Counted from the first letter of the stretch, positions 1-9,825 are shown. The stretch: 64,000 bases of DNA from an uncultured Haliea sp. (GCA_947258585.1 CAMYIZ010000057.1:1-64000); one strand, 5' to 3'. The notes: generated by a model from the letters alone, not told the origin. A program made the numbers and translations.

Positions 1-1817
1 CGCACAGCCGCGAGCAGGCTAGTGCTCGCCGCCGGGCCGCGTACCCGCGCCGCCAGGTAGTCCGGCCCGGCAGTCGCCGGACCACCCGGCTCCACCAGGC
101 TGAGCTGGCCCTGCTGCAGCTCGCCCAGCAAACCGGTGAGGTTGCCCAGCTGGTCCACACACACCGCTTGCAGGTAGTCACCCAGCACGGTTTCCACCGC
201 CAGCTGCCAGCCGTCGTCAACCTGCAGCTGTTCCAGCAGGCGGGGCTGATCCTGGAGCTCACGCGCCGCCAGCCAGGCGCTGACACCCTGGTCGCGGTCC
301 TCGGTAGCGGCCTGCTGCAGGGCCTCCAGCGACGCCTGGCGCCCGCGCAACTGCTGCAGTCGCGAGCGGCTGTCGTTGAGCTGGCCCGACAGCTTCCCCT
401 CTTCGTCGCGGGCAGCGGCCAGTTGTTGCACCAGCTCATCGCTGCGCACCTCGTAGCCAGCCATCTGCTCTTCCAGCAGGGCCAGCTCTTCCGCCAGCAA
501 GTCCAGCCCCGGCTCGTCGTCACTCTGGACCAGACCTGCCCGCTCCTCCTCCAGCTGGAGAACGCGCCGCTGCAGCCGCTGCTGGGCCTGCTCCAGGTGC
601 TGAATCCGCGACTGTTGCACCTCGGCCTGCTGCCGCGGCGCGGCAGCGTGCTGGTTGAACTCGTCCCACTGCTGCTGCCAGTGGAGCATGGCCTCCTCGG
701 CCTGCAACAGGGACGAGGCGGACTCCTCCTCCACTGCCTGCAGCATCTCGAGTTCCGGCGCCAGGGTGTCCAACTCCGCCCCCCACGCCTCCAGCTTCTC
801 CTCATCCTGGCGCAGGTGCTGCCCGGACTCCTCCAGGCTGGCCACAGCCTGGCGCAGATCGTCATTCAGCTGGCGGCCCCGCTCCTGCTGGTACTTGATG
901 GCCTGTTCGATACGCGCCACCTCGGCGCCGAGCGTGTAATAGGTCGCCTGAACCTGATTGAACGCATCGGTGCATTCGCTGTGGTCCTGGCGCCGCTGCT
1001 CTATGACAGTATCCACCTGCTGGTGCTCGGCATTCACAGCCTCCAGCTTCACCTCCAGCTCGGCAATCGCCTGGGCACAGGCCGCTGCCTGGCCGTCCAG
1101 CTGCTGCCACTGCAAGGCCTGTGACTGGGCCTTGAGGGTCCGCTCCTCATGCTTGTACTCGGTGTACTTTTCCGCCGCCTGGGCCTGCCGCTGCAGGTGC
1201 TGCAGCTGGCGCTGCAGCTCATCGCGCAGATCGGTCAGGCGCTCCAGGTTCTCCATCGTGCGGCGCATCCGATTCTCGGTCTCGCGGCGGCGCTCCTTGT
1301 ACTTGGAGATACCCGCTGCCTCCTCGATGAACACCCGCAGTTCTTCCGGCTTGGACTCGATCAGGCGCGAAATCATGCCCTGCTCGATAATGGCATAGCT
1401 GCGCGGCCCCAGGCCGGTACCGAGAAAGATGTCGGTGATGTCACGGCGCCGGCAGCGGCTGCCGTTGAGGAAGTACTCCGACTGGGCTTCACGGGTCACC
1501 AGGCGGCGGATGGAAATTTCCGCGTAGCTGGCATACTCGCCGCCGACCCCGCCATCGCTGTTGTCAAAGACGAGCTCGATGGACGCCTGGCCCACGGGCT
1601 GCCGGTTGACCGAGCCGTTGAAGATAACGTCGGTCATGGACTCGCCGCGAAGGTTCTTGGCGGAGCTCTCGCCCATCACCCAGCGCACCGCATCGATCAC
1701 ATTGGATTTGCCACAACCATTGGGGCCCACCACCGCGGACATGTTGCTGGGGAAGTTCACGGTTGTCGGGTCGACAAAGGACTTGAAGCCGGCGAGCTTG
1801 ATGGACTTTAATCGCAT
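1..1817 (-). CDS. smc: Chromosome partition protein SMC (N-terminal part; runs off the window)
   Basis: Structural maintenance of chromosomes ATPase, which organises and helps segregate the chromosome as a coiled-coil dimer. About 605 codons are present, reading from the ATG at 1815-1817 out of the left edge. The N-terminus begins MRLKSIKLAGFKSF, followed by the ATP-binding P-loop VGPNGCGKSNVIDAVRW (about residues 30-46). A long Gln/Glu/Leu-rich coiled coil follows from about residue 165, and the last visible residues look like the start of the hinge. The second coil and the C-terminal signature/Walker B head lie outside the window. The gene follows ccmI on the same strand across an AT-rich 145-bp gap, so it probably has its own promoter. 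Identification is firm; completeness cannot be judged. Confidence 0.95.
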   Translation of the reverse strand, partial: MRLKSIKLAGFKSFVDPTTVNFPSNMSAVVGPNGCGKSNVIDAVRWVMGESSAKNLRGESMTDVIFNGSVNRQPVGQASIELVFDNSDGGVGGEYASYAEISIRRLVTREAQSEYFLNGSRCRRRDITDIFLGTGLGPRSYAIIEQGMISRLIESKPEELRVFIEEAAGISKYKERRRETENRMRRTMENLERLTDLRDELQRQLQHLQRQAQAAEKYTEYKHEERTLKAQSQALQWQQLDGQAAACAQAIAELEVKLEAVNAEHQQVDTVIEQRRQDHSECTDAFNQVQATYYTLGAEVARIEQAIKYQQERGRQLNDDLRQAVASLEESGQHLRQDEEKLEAWGAELDTLAPELEMLQAVEEESASSLLQAEEAMLHWQQQWDEFNQHAAAPRQQAEVQQSRIQHLEQAQQRLQRRVLQLEEERAGLVQSDDEPGLDLLAEELALLEEQMAGYEVRSDELVQQLAAARDEEGKLSGQLNDSRSRLQQLRGRQASLEALQQAATEDRDQGVSAWLAARELQDQPRLLEQLQVDDGWQLAVETVLGDYLQAVCVDQLGNLTGLLGELQQGQLSLVEPGGPATAGPDYLAARVRGPAASTSLLAAV

Positions 1818-1962
1818 ATAACTTTAATTAACTTATATAACCAGCTGTTTTTAAACGAAAATAGCGCTCGATTTGAGCGCCCATCGCCGACCCGTGACCA
1901 CAACATGTAGTGTATCCAACTTCCCGGGGCAACACTATGCCTGTCGCCGGTTAAAGCCGCTC
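1818..1962 (-). promoter_or_regulatory. AT-rich gap upstream of smc, probable promoter region
   Basis: This 145-bp gap is distinctly AT-rich compared with its surroundings near the smc start (1818-1865). On the minus strand it contains TATATAAG and TTTAAA stretches. No -35/-10 pair with good spacing stands out, so the exact promoter cannot be assigned. No gene is visible in it. Confidence 0.3.
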
Positions 1963-3153
1963 TCAGCTCTGCCGGGGTTGCAGGGTAATGGCCAGCGGCT
2001 CGGTGGACAGGGACGGCTGCAGCGGGCCCGCACGCCCCAGCCAGCTCGCCTTGTCCTCACCGGGGGTGCCATCGGGCGAGACCTGCACCACGACCACCAC
2101 CTCGCCCGCCTCGGACAGCTTCTGCCCCGCCATGGAATTGCTGTCATCCAGGCGCAAGGTCGCGGGGAGTTGACCGGCCTGCAGCCTCTGCACCGCGATG
2201 GGCATGCGACTGTCGCTGGAGGCTGAGCGGGCGAGGACGAACACGGTGTCGGTGGGGTTGAGGACCACACCCTCAGGCGCGGCCACCCGCAGGCTGAGGC
2301 CGACACCTTCAGCGACCGTTGCCTCGCCGCCAGCGGCGGGCGCAGGCTCACCCAGCCGCTGCCTGGCTTCGGCAATCACCCCGGCGATCATCCGGGCTCC
2401 CTCGCTGTCGTCGGCTTCCATCGCCAGCAGCCGCTCCCAGTACTGGATGGCAGCGCGGAACTGCTCGCGCTCGAAAGCCGCCATGCCCAGCAGACCCAGC
2501 GCCGTGCGCTGGTGCGGGTTGATGGCGAGGGCCTGCTCGGCCCGGGCCTGGGACTCCGGGTCCAGGGTCCGGTCCGAGGCCAGGTAGCGGGCCTGGGCGG
2601 CATACGCCAGGGCCTGGGCGTCATCCGGCGCCGCCACTGCCAGCCGGTTGTAGGTCTCCGCAGCCATGACAAAATCGCCCTGGCCCATGTAGAAGCGCCC
2701 CAGCAGCGCCAGATAATGCAGGTTGTCCGGGCGCTGGCTGGAACGTTGTTCGATCGCCGCCATCAGCGCCAGCATGTCTTCCTCGCCGGCATTTTCATCC
2801 AGGGCCGCGAGCTGCCCACCGATCCTGACATCCGCGACCGAACCCAGCTGGTAGTAGAGCGCGCCGGCCATGACGGTGACCAGAGGCAGCAGCACCCAGA
2901 CCGGAAAGGGCGCCCGCGAGTCGGGCGCGGGTGTTGCCGCCGGCTGCTGCTGGTCTTCCAGCAAGCGCAGCTGGGCATCGGTCTCCAGACCCGTGTCGCC
3001 CTCCTCCGCCAGCTCTCGCCGGCGCAGGCGGTACCACTCGAGATTGGCCTGGGCACCATCGTCGAGGGGCCGGCGCATGGCCCAGCCGGGGAACAGATAG
3101 AACAATCCACTGAGCAGGACAAGGCCGGCACAGGCGAGCAGGAACAGGGTCAA
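1963..3153 (-). CDS. ccmI: Cytochrome c maturation protein CcmI (TPR heme-lyase subunit)
   Basis: Membrane-anchored TPR protein that holds apocytochrome c for the CcmF/CcmH heme-ligation step in the periplasm. The 396-aa product has two hydrophobic segments (about residues 2-22 and 84-103) bracketing a short cytoplasmic loop. A TPR region (about 140-270, with repeats such as NLHYLALLGRFYMGQGDFVM) and a Gly/Ala-rich periplasmic C-terminus follow. The start is a TTG overlapping the ccmH stop (TTGA), with GGAG about 8 nt upstream, which supports translational coupling. Last gene of the ccm operon, before smc. The length fits the fused CcmI form. Confidence 0.9.
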   Translation of the reverse strand: MTLFLLACAGLVLLSGLFYLFPGWAMRRPLDDGAQANLEWYRLRRRELAEEGDTGLETDAQLRLLEDQQQPAATPAPDSRAPFPVWVLLPLVTVMAGALYYQLGSVADVRIGGQLAALDENAGEEDMLALMAAIEQRSSQRPDNLHYLALLGRFYMGQGDFVMAAETYNRLAVAAPDDAQALAYAAQARYLASDRTLDPESQARAEQALAINPHQRTALGLLGMAAFEREQFRAAIQYWERLLAMEADDSEGARMIAGVIAEARQRLGEPAPAAGGEATVAEGVGLSLRVAAPEGVVLNPTDTVFVLARSASSDSRMPIAVQRLQAGQLPATLRLDDSNSMAGQKLSEAGEVVVVVQVSPDGTPGEDKASWLGRAGPLQPSLSTEPLAITLQPRQS

Positions 3154-3620
3154 GCGTCTTTCTCCGCTGATTGCAACAGGTTTGCGAGCCGGGCCTGCTC
3201 GTCACTGTCGAGGGTCGCCGGAGACGGCTTGCGTCCGCGCAGCAACAGCAGCAAACCCGCCGCCCCGGCGAGCAGTAACAGCACCGGCGCCAACCACAGG
3301 ACTGCGGTGGCGGCGTTAAAGGCCGGCCGATAGCGCACAAACTCACCGTAGCGAGCGACCATGAACTCGAGAATCTCCTGGTCGCTGGCACCGGCCTCCA
3401 GCTGCTGGTGCAGCAGACGTCGCAGGTCCTGGGAAATCGGTGCATTGGAATCGGCGATGTTCTGGTTCTGGCACTTCGGGCAGCGCAGCTCCTGGCTGAG
3501 CTCCCGGTAGCGCTTTTCCAGCGCCGGCTCGCTGAACTCGTAGGTTTCGATCACTGCCGCCGCGGGAAGTCCCAGCAACAGCATCCAGAGCGCCAGGGTG
3601 GCGGTGAGCAGTCTGTTCAT
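3150..3620 (-). CDS. ccmH: Cytochrome c-type biogenesis protein CcmH (thiol reductant of apocytochrome)
   Basis: Periplasmic thioredoxin-like reductase that keeps the apocytochrome CXXCH cysteines reduced for heme attachment. The 156-aa product has a signal peptide (about residues 1-22), the diagnostic LRCPKCQNQ motif with cysteines at 47 and 50, and a C-terminal membrane anchor (about 103-126). It lacks the TPR half present in long CcmH proteins; that part is encoded separately as ccmI. It overlaps ccmG at its start (ATGA) and ccmI at its end. Confidence 0.95.
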   Translation of the reverse strand: MNRLLTATLALWMLLLGLPAAAVIETYEFSEPALEKRYRELSQELRCPKCQNQNIADSNAPISQDLRRLLHQQLEAGASDQEILEFMVARYGEFVRYRPAFNAATAVLWLAPVLLLLAGAAGLLLLLRGRKPSPATLDSDEQARLANLLQSAEKDA

Positions 3621-4159
3621 GGCGAGGTCTCCAGGGCGAGAATTTCCCGCCAGAGGGGCTCCAGGGTGTCGCGCCAGACCCGCTCGTCAATGACCCCGAC
3701 ATGGCGGTAGCGAATCACACCGGCGGCATCCACGAGGTAGGTCTCCGGGGCACCGTAGACGCCGAGATCCACGCCGAGGGTGCCCTCCCGATCGACAATA
3801 TTGGCGCGATAGGGATTGCCGAGATCGCGCAGCCAGCGCCGGGCCGCTCCGTCTTCGTCCTTGTAGTTGATCCCGTAGATGGGTACGCCGCTGTCTGCCA
3901 GCTGCTGCAGGTAGGGGTGCTCGACCCGGCAGGAAATGCACCAGGTGGCCCAGACGTTGAACAGTGCGGGCTCCCCGATCACATCATCGCGGGTCAGGGG
4001 CCGATCGTCGGCAAGCGCGGTGAGCTGAAAATCCGGCAACGGCCGGTCGATCAGCGCCGAGGGCAGCGCCGTGGGGTCCAGCGACAAGCCCCGAAACAGG
4101 AACGCGGCCAGCACCGCGAACAGGATCAGCGGCAGGAACAGCTTAAGCCTGGGCGCCAC
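3617..4159 (-). CDS. ccmG: Thiol:disulfide interchange protein CcmG/DsbE
   Basis: Membrane-tethered periplasmic thioredoxin that passes electrons to CcmH and apocytochrome c. From the GTG at 4157-4159 the protein is 180 aa, with an N-terminal anchor (about 5-22) and the active site ATWCISC (Cys74/Cys77 in this numbering). I chose this GTG because GGGAGGAG lies about 5 nt upstream and the length matches DsbE (about 185 aa). A longer reading from 4195 would overlap ccmF by 53 nt and add a charged N-terminus unlike the family. It overlaps the ccmF end by 17 nt and couples to ccmH by ATGA. Confidence 0.92.
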   Translation of the reverse strand: MAPRLKLFLPLILFAVLAAFLFRGLSLDPTALPSALIDRPLPDFQLTALADDRPLTRDDVIGEPALFNVWATWCISCRVEHPYLQQLADSGVPIYGINYKDEDGAARRWLRDLGNPYRANIVDREGTLGVDLGVYGAPETYLVDAAGVIRYRHVGVIDERVWRDTLEPLWREILALETSP

Positions 4160-6131
4160 TGACTCCTCCCTGGCGCAGGGCCTCTCGCGCGACACTGCGC
4201 TGGCGCCGGTAGCGCTTGTCGGCGACGGTCACGAAGGCGCCCAACGCCATCAGCACCGAGCCGGCCCACATCCAGCGCACAAAGGGCTTGTAATGCAGGC
4301 GGATGGCCCAGGCCCCCTCACTGCCCACCGGCTCGCCCATGGCAATGAACAGGTCGCGGAACAATCCGTCGTCTATCGCGGCCTCGGTCATGACATCACC
4401 GCTGGCCAGGTAGCGCCGCTTCTGGGGCGCCAGGCGCACGACCTCGCGGCCGTCGCGGTAAACGATAAAGCGCGCTTCGTCGGCGACATAGTTGGGGCCT
4501 CGAACACCCCGCACATCGAGGAAACGAAATTCGTAGCCGGCGAGCGTGTCGCTGGTGCCGGGCGTCATCTTGAGATCGTGCTCGATGTTGAACTGGCTGG
4601 TCACCACCACACCGATCACGGTGATCGCAAAGCCCAGGTGAGCCACAAACATGCCCCAGTAGCTGGGTGCCAGACGGCGCAGGCCGGCCGCAACGGAGCT
4701 GGCGTTGCGCAGCCGGTTGGCCAGGTCCCGCAGCATGCCGAAAACGACCCAGCCCGCCAGCAGAATGGCCAGCGCCACCCACAGGTTATAGTCGCCATCG
4801 TGCAGCAGCGGCAGGGTCAGGGCGCACACGGCGGTGGCGATGGCAGGAAGCAGCAGCTCCGCCCGCCAGCGGCTGGCGCTGTCCTGCTTCCAGCGGGACA
4901 GCGGGCCGATCCCCATGAATGGCATCAGCAGGGCCATCAGCGGCACGAACACGGCGTTGAAATAGGGCGGCCCCACCGAGTACTTGCCCTGTCCCAGCGC
5001 ATCCATCAGCAGCGGAAACAGGGTACCGAACAGCACCGTCAGGGTCGCTACCAGGAAGATAACGTTGTTGACCAGCAGCAGCGATTCCCGGGACAGCCAG
5101 GCAAAGCCCACCCGGCTGCTCACTGCGGGAGCCCGCAGGGCGTAAAGAATGAGGGAACCGCCCACCACGATACCCAGGAACACCAGAATGAACAGGCCGC
5201 GGGCAGGATCGGTGGCGAAGGCGTGTACCGAGGTCAGCACCCCGGAACGCACCAGGAAGGTCCCCAGCAGACTGAGGGAGAAGGCAAAGATGGCCAGCAG
5301 GACGGTCCAGCTCTTGAACAGCCCGCGCTTTTCGGTCGCCGCCAGAGAGTGAATCAGTGCGGTACCCGCCAGCCAGGGCATGAAGGATGCATTCTCCACC
5401 GGGTCCCAGAACCACCAGCCGCCCCAGCCAAGTTCATAGTAGGCCCACCAGCTGCCGAGCATGATCCCCAGGGTGAGGAAGGCCCAGGCGACATTGGTCC
5501 AGGGCCGCGACCAGCGCGCCCAGGCCGCGTCCAGGCGGCCACCGAGCAGGGCCGCAATGGCAAAGGCGAACGCTACCGAAAACCCGACATAGCCCATGTA
5601 CAGCAACGGTGGGTGGATGATCAGGCCAAAATCCTGCAGCAGCGGATTCAGGTCCTGCCCGTCCATGGGAGTACCGGGCAGGAGACGCGCAAAAGGGTTG
5701 GAGGTGAAGAGGGAGAACGCCATGAAGCCCACCCCGACAAACCCCATCACCGCCAGCACCCGCGCCAGCATCACCAGCGGCAACTGGGGACTGAAGATAG
5801 CGACGGCGCAGGTCCACAGGGCGAGGACGAGAATCCACAGCAACAGGGAGCCCTCGTGATTGCCCCACACCGCGGAGAACTTGTAGTACCAGGGCAGCAG
5901 GCTGTTGCTGTTGTTCGCGACCACCTCCACCGAGAAATCGTCCTGCATAAAGGCCCAGGTCAGGCAGGCGAAACTGATAGCGGAGAACACCAGGATGCCG
6001 ATGGCCAGGTTCGGAGCCAGCGCCATGGCGGTGGCGTTGCCCCGCCAGGCGCCCCACAGGGGCACGCTACACAGCAGGACCGAGAGGCAGAGGGCGAGAA
6101 TGAGGGCGAAGTGGCCGAACTCGGGGATCAT
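4143..6131 (-). CDS. ccmF: Cytochrome c heme lyase subunit CcmF
   Basis: Large integral membrane subunit of the heme lyase that takes heme from holo-CcmE and ligates it to apocytochrome c. The 662-aa protein is mostly transmembrane helices. It contains the heme-handling tryptophan-rich WWD motif ([19 protein letters not shown], about residues 236-254) and conserved periplasmic histidines such as in [12 protein letters not shown] periplasmic domain precedes the last helix near the C-terminus. The length fits the family. The start overlaps the ccmE stop by ATGA. Confidence 0.96.
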   Translation of the reverse strand: MIPEFGHFALILALCLSVLLCSVPLWGAWRGNATAMALAPNLAIGILVFSAISFACLTWAFMQDDFSVEVVANNSNSLLPWYYKFSAVWGNHEGSLLLWILVLALWTCAVAIFSPQLPLVMLARVLAVMGFVGVGFMAFSLFTSNPFARLLPGTPMDGQDLNPLLQDFGLIIHPPLLYMGYVGFSVAFAFAIAALLGGRLDAAWARWSRPWTNVAWAFLTLGIMLGSWWAYYELGWGGWWFWDPVENASFMPWLAGTALIHSLAATEKRGLFKSWTVLLAIFAFSLSLLGTFLVRSGVLTSVHAFATDPARGLFILVFLGIVVGGSLILYALRAPAVSSRVGFAWLSRESLLLVNNVIFLVATLTVLFGTLFPLLMDALGQGKYSVGPPYFNAVFVPLMALLMPFMGIGPLSRWKQDSASRWRAELLLPAIATAVCALTLPLLHDGDYNLWVALAILLAGWVVFGMLRDLANRLRNASSVAAGLRRLAPSYWGMFVAHLGFAITVIGVVVTSQFNIEHDLKMTPGTSDTLAGYEFRFLDVRGVRGPNYVADEARFIVYRDGREVVRLAPQKRRYLASGDVMTEAAIDDGLFRDLFIAMGEPVGSEGAWAIRLHYKPFVRWMWAGSVLMALGAFVTVADKRYRRQRSVAREALRQGGVSGAQA

Positions 6132-6595
6132 TGCGCATACTCCTGCTTGGGGGACTGCCCGGCCATTCTCGCTTTCGACGCTTCCAGCGCCTCCGCCACT
6201 TCCGGAGGCATGTAGTTCTCGTCGTGCTTGGCCAGGACTTCCGATGCCTGCAGCACCCCGTTGGCATCCAGTTTTCCTGATGCCACCGCACCCTGGCCTT
6301 CGTCGAAGAGATCCGGGAGGATGCCGGTGTAAACCACCGGCACCACGGCCTCGAAGTCCGTAACCTCGAAACGCACTTCGAGGCTGTCGCTGCTGCGCTG
6401 GATGCTGCCGTCCACCACCATGCCGCCCACACGGATGTTCTGGCCTATCGGGGCCAGGCCCGCAGCGACCTCAACCGGGGGATAGAACAGGTTGATATTG
6501 CCGCGCAGGGCATAGGTGACCAGGCCGATGGCTGCACTGGAGAAGAACACGAGGAACAGGACGAGATACAGGCGCTGCTTGCGAACGGGGTGCAT
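6128..6595 (-). CDS. ccmE: Heme chaperone CcmE
   Basis: Periplasmic heme chaperone that binds heme covalently from CcmC and delivers it to CcmF. From the ATG at 6593-6595 it is 155 aa: a short basic N-terminus, one membrane anchor (about 8-30), an OB-fold beta domain and the heme-attachment motif [12 protein letters not shown] with His124 and Tyr128. The same frame stays open further upstream through ccmD, but the anchor and the TGATG overlap with the ccmD stop fix this start. Confidence 0.95.
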   Translation of the reverse strand: MHPVRKQRLYLVLFLVFFSSAAIGLVTYALRGNINLFYPPVEVAAGLAPIGQNIRVGGMVVDGSIQRSSDSLEVRFEVTDFEAVVPVVYTGILPDLFDEGQGAVASGKLDANGVLQASEVLAKHDENYMPPEVAEALEASKARMAGQSPKQEYAQ

Positions 6596-6795
6596 CAAAC
6601 CTCCTTGGCGGCGCCGGGGACCTTGCCACCGCTGCGCCTGATTTGCCCTTCCAGTTGGCGCAGAAAACGCTTTTCTCTGCGTCTCGGTGCGTACAGGATC
6701 AAAACAATAGCCCCAAGTGTAATCAGGTACGCGGACCAGACAAAGGCGCCGTGACCTTCCATCTGCAGGGCTGCGGCCATGGACTCGAAATACAT
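6595..6795 (-). CDS. ccmD: Heme exporter protein CcmD (small membrane subunit)
   Basis: Small single-span protein that stabilises the CcmABC-CcmE complex and helps release holo-CcmE. The 66-aa product has one hydrophobic helix (about residues 18-36) followed by a strongly basic cytoplasmic tail ([19 protein letters not shown]), the usual CcmD layout. It sits between ccmC and ccmE with TGATG overlaps on both sides. Sequence conservation in this family is low, so position and topology carry the call. Confidence 0.88.
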   Translation of the reverse strand: MYFESMAAALQMEGHGAFVWSAYLITLGAIVLILYAPRRREKRFLRQLEGQIRRSGGKVPGAAKEV

Positions 6796-7541
6796 CAGTC
6801 GGACTCCCCTGCCGCGGCCAGTCGCCTGACCCAGGCGGTGCGCTGCTCACGCTGCAGGATTTCCGCGCGCATGTTCAGCAGCAGCGCACAGGTGAACAGC
6901 GCGTAGAAGGCCACAATCATCAACAGCAAGGGGTAGAGCATGCTCGGGTCGATGGTCGTGCCCCCGGTAAACTTGATCGAGGCCGGCTGGTGCAGGCTGT
7001 ACCACCAGTCTACGGACTTGTAGATGATGGGAATGTTCACTGTCCCCACCAGGCTCAGCACCGCGCAGGCCTTGGCCGCCAGCTCCTTGTTTTCATAGGC
7101 CTCATAGAGGGCGACCACCCCGAGATACAGGAAGAACAGGATCAACATGGACGTGATCCGGGCATCCCACACCCACCAGGTCCCCCAGGTGGGCTTGCCC
7201 CAGATGCTGCCGGTTACCAGGGCAATGAAGGTCAGGGCAGCGCCAATCGGCGCGCAGGCCCGCATGGCGACATCGGCCATTTTCATCCGCCAGATCAGGC
7301 TGACAGCTCCCGCGATCGCCATCACGTAGTAACCCGCCAGGGCGACCACGGCGGCCGGCACATGGATGTAGATGATGCGATAGCTGTTGCCCTGGCGGAA
7401 GTCGGGCGGGGTGAACAGGACCCCCCACACTGCGCCCGCAACCAGGGCGATCACGGTAATGGGCAACAGCCAACGCAGGATGGACCCGGACAGGCGGTAC
7501 AGCCAGGGGGGGGAGCCAAACTTATGGAAGAGAGACCACAT
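6795..7541 (-). CDS. ccmC: Heme export/handling protein CcmC
   Basis: Six-span membrane protein that presents heme to CcmE. From the ATG at 7539-7541 it is 248 aa and carries the WWD heme motif ([17 protein letters not shown], about residues 118-134) plus conserved periplasmic histidines (for example YIHVPAA). A TTG six codons upstream keeps the frame open, but it overlaps a perfect TATAAT box and has no Shine-Dalgarno sequence. The ATG is therefore preferred, although it too lacks a clear Shine-Dalgarno. A 57-bp gap separates it from ccmB. Confidence 0.94.
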   Translation of the reverse strand: MWSLFHKFGSPPWLYRLSGSILRWLLPITVIALVAGAVWGVLFTPPDFRQGNSYRIIYIHVPAAVVALAGYYVMAIAGAVSLIWRMKMADVAMRACAPIGAALTFIALVTGSIWGKPTWGTWWVWDARITSMLILFFLYLGVVALYEAYENKELAAKACAVLSLVGTVNIPIIYKSVDWWYSLHQPASIKFTGGTTIDPSMLYPLLLMIVAFYALFTCALLLNMRAEILQREQRTAWVRRLAAAGESD

Positions 7542-7550
7542 AGGCGCGCA

Positions 7551-7578
7551 ATTATACAAGGACCCGGGCCCCGAACAA
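7551..7578 (-). promoter_or_regulatory. Candidate promoter for ccmC onward, possibly giving a leaderless transcript
   Basis: On the minus strand TTGTTC (7573-7578) and a perfect TATAAT (7551-7556) are separated by 16 bp in the ccmB-ccmC gap. Transcription would start about 7 nt after the -10 box, within a few bases of the ccmC ATG at 7541, leaving almost no 5' leader. The box match is visible; activity is inferred. Confidence 0.4.
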
Positions 7579-7598
7579 TGTGAATCGACGGAAATCGC

Positions 7599-8285
7599 TC
7601 AGGCGTCGACGCTGATGCGCAGCCCGGCCGCAATGGCGAAGGGCGCCAGGGCCACGGCCAGACACAGCATCGCACCCAGCAGGGCCAGGTAGGGCCCGGC
7701 CGGAGCGCCTGCGAGAGCTGCCTGCACCGCCCCGCTGCCGAATATCAGCACCGGCATGTAGAACGGCAGGATCAGCAGGGAAATCAGCATACCGCCGCGC
7801 CTGAGACCCACGGTCAGGGCCGCGCCTATGCCGCCGACCAGACTCAGCACCGCCGTCCCCAGCAGCAGGCTGCTTGCCAGCGCCGGAATCGCGCCGGTCT
7901 CCAGCCCCAGCATCAGCGCAAACAGGGGCGACAGCAGCCCCAGCAGGAAGCCGGTGAGCAGCCACTGAGCCAACACATAGGCCAGCACCGAAAGGTACAG
8001 CGGCTGGGGCGCCAGCAGCAGCTGTTCCAGGCTGCCGTCCTCGAAGTCGCTGCGGAACACACCCTCGGAGGTAAGCAGGTTCGACAGCAGCGCCACGATC
8101 CAGAGGATACCCGGGGCAAAAGCCGCCAGGGTATCCGGCGCGGGCCCCAGCCCCAGCGGAAACAGGGCGATCACCATGGCAAAGAACAGCAGCGGGTTGC
8201 CGATCTCCACCGGCCGCCGCAAACCGAGCACCAGCTGGCGGCGCAGCAGACGGGCACAGAATGCGGCGCTGCCGGCGACCCTCAC
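7599..8285 (-). CDS. ccmB: Heme ABC exporter permease CcmB
   Basis: Membrane subunit of the CcmAB ABC module that uses ATP to release holo-CcmE from CcmC. The 228-aa protein has about six hydrophobic segments and a family-like N-terminus (LLRRQLVLGLRRPVEIGNPLLFF). The length fits the family (about 220). The start overlaps the ccmA stop by ATGA. Confidence 0.93.
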   Translation of the reverse strand: MRVAGSAAFCARLLRRQLVLGLRRPVEIGNPLLFFAMVIALFPLGLGPAPDTLAAFAPGILWIVALLSNLLTSEGVFRSDFEDGSLEQLLLAPQPLYLSVLAYVLAQWLLTGFLLGLLSPLFALMLGLETGAIPALASSLLLGTAVLSLVGGIGAALTVGLRRGGMLISLLILPFYMPVLIFGSGAVQAALAGAPAGPYLALLGAMLCLAVALAPFAIAAGLRISVDA

Positions 8286-8902
8286 TGCAGCAGCCCCGTG
8301 GCCAGATCAAGTCGAAGCAGCGGGTGTGGCACCGCCACGAGCTGGTGGGAGGTCAACAAGACGGAGCCGCCGCCAGCCAGGTGCAGCGCCAGGCGGGCCT
8401 CCAGGTCGGCAACGCCGCTGCGGTCTATGGCGGTAAAAGGTTCGTCCAGCAGCCACAGCGGAGCCCGGGACAGATACAGCCGGGCCAGGTTGACCCGCCG
8501 GTGCTGACCGGCGGAGAGCGCGTGACTGGGTACATCCTCATAGCCGTACAGTCCCACCGCTGCCAGCGCCTGATCGATTTCATCCGCGCTGAACTCCGCC
8601 TCGCCGGCGATATGCCAGGCCAGATTTTCCCGCGGCGTCAACAGGCCCTTGACCGCGCTGTGATGCCCGAGGAACAGTTGCGGTGCGTGGCGGCTGACAG
8701 CGCCGCTGAAGCCGTAGCGGGAGAGCCCCGCCAGAATCCGCAGCAGGCTGGTCTTGCCGGCGCCGTTGGCGCCCTCGATCTGCACCAGGTCCCCCTGCCC
8801 CACCCTCAGGTCAATGCCACTGAACAATTGGCGGCCGCCGCGCTCGAGGCCCAGGCCCTCCGCCTCCAGCAGCAGTCCGCCCGGGGTCGGCTGCGCGCCC
8901 AC
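8282..8902 (-). CDS. ccmA: Heme ABC exporter ATP-binding protein CcmA
   Basis: ATPase of the CcmAB module. The 206-aa protein has a Walker A GANGAGKTS (about residues 44-52), ABC signature LSAGQHRRV, Walker B LWLLDEPF and a switch histidine in LTSHQ. The start is GTG at 8900-8902, directly abutting the ttcA stop codon (zero gap), so ttcA and the ccm genes are probably co-transcribed. The Shine-Dalgarno sequence is weak, consistent with coupled translation. Confidence 0.93.
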   Translation of the reverse strand: MGAQPTPGGLLLEAEGLGLERGGRQLFSGIDLRVGQGDLVQIEGANGAGKTSLLRILAGLSRYGFSGAVSRHAPQLFLGHHSAVKGLLTPRENLAWHIAGEAEFSADEIDQALAAVGLYGYEDVPSHALSAGQHRRVNLARLYLSRAPLWLLDEPFTAIDRSGVADLEARLALHLAGGGSVLLTSHQLVAVPHPLLRLDLATGLLQ

Positions 8903-9745
8903 CTAAAGATTGACTACGCGGATGGCGGGCAAGTGCAGGTCCCGGTCGACCTCCGCACGCAGCTTGCCGAAATCGAACAGCGCGGTATCCGCAAGCTGCG
9001 AGGGCGCGACGTTGCAGATACTGCGGAAGATAGTCTCGGTACGTCCGGGGTATTGGCGTTCCCAGTCCTGCAACATCTGCTTGATCTGTACCCGCTGCAG
9101 GTTCTCCTGGGACCCACAGAGGTTACAGGGGATTATCGGGAATGCCTTGTAGTCGGCATAGGCTACCAGGTCCTTCTCCTTGCAATAGGCCATGGGCCGG
9201 ATCACCACATTGCGACCGTCGTCGGAGAGCAATTTGGGCGGCATGGCCTTCAGGCTGCCACCGAAAAACATGTTCAGGAACAGGGTCTCGACAATATCGT
9301 CGCGGTGGTGGCCCAGGGCGATGCGGGTGGCGCCAATGTCCTGGGCGAAGCCGTACAGGCTGCCGCGGCGCAGGCGCGAGCACAGGCCGCAGGTGGTTTT
9401 GCCCTCGGGAATGACCTCGCGCACTATGCTGTAGGTATCCTTCTCCAGGATATAGTAGGGAATGTCCAGCTGTTCCAGGTAGGCGGGCAGCACATCCTCG
9501 GGAAAGCCCGGCTGTTTCTGGTCGAGGTTCACCGCAACCAGCTCGAAGTCGATCGGCGCGCTGACCCGCAGTGCCATCAACACGTCCAGCATGGCATAGG
9601 AATCCTTGCCCCCGGACAGGCACACCATCACCCTGTCGCCCGCTTCGATCATGTTGTAGTCGGCGATCGCATTGCCCACGTTGCGCCGCAAGCGCTTCTG
9701 CAACTTGTTGAATTCCAGCCGTTCTTTCCGGGAAAGTTCGCGCAC
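8903..9745 (-). CDS. ttcA: tRNA 2-thiocytidine(32) synthetase TtcA
   Basis: Fe-S-dependent enzyme that thiolates C32 of several tRNAs using ATP and persulfide sulfur. The 280-aa protein has the PP-loop SGGKDS (residues 44-49) and two CXXC pairs that hold the cluster (Cys119/Cys122 in CGLC and Cys207/Cys210 in CNLC), plus GHHRDD. Start is GTG at 9743-9745 with GCAGGG upstream. First gene of the ttcA-ccm operon and divergent from mdh. The length matches E. coli TtcA closely. Confidence 0.96.
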   Translation of the reverse strand: MRELSRKERLEFNKLQKRLRRNVGNAIADYNMIEAGDRVMVCLSGGKDSYAMLDVLMALRVSAPIDFELVAVNLDQKQPGFPEDVLPAYLEQLDIPYYILEKDTYSIVREVIPEGKTTCGLCSRLRRGSLYGFAQDIGATRIALGHHRDDIVETLFLNMFFGGSLKAMPPKLLSDDGRNVVIRPMAYCKEKDLVAYADYKAFPIIPCNLCGSQENLQRVQIKQMLQDWERQYPGRTETIFRSICNVAPSQLADTALFDFGKLRAEVDRDLHLPAIRVVNL

Positions 9746-9779
9746 GCCCTGCCTGCTTCAGATACCTGTGTGGCCGCGC

Positions 9780-9785
9780 ATTTTA
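9780..9785 (-). promoter_or_regulatory. -10 box of the probable ttcA-ccm operon promoter
   Basis: Minus-strand TAAAAT in the context CTGTAAAATGCGCGG, about 35 nt before the ttcA GTG in the ttcA-mdh divergent gap. No good -35 hexamer is visible at 16-18 bp. Confidence 0.35.
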
Positions 9786-9796
9786 CAGGTAGCGGG

Positions 9797-9825
9797 TTGT
9801 TTTTTCACCCGTTTCACTCGACAAT
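9797..9825 (+). promoter_or_regulatory. Candidate mdh promoter
   Basis: TTGTTT (9797-9802), a 17-bp spacer and GACAAT (9820-9825) on the plus strand, about 50 nt upstream of mdh. Each hexamer is a partial match to the sigma70 consensus with ideal spacing. Confidence 0.35.

Noticed and set aside
4071-6215. 714-codon open frame on the plus strand
   Set aside because: Exactly antisense to ccmF; composition is Gln/His/Gly/Arg-rich as expected for the reverse of a high-GC gene, with no recognisable domain.
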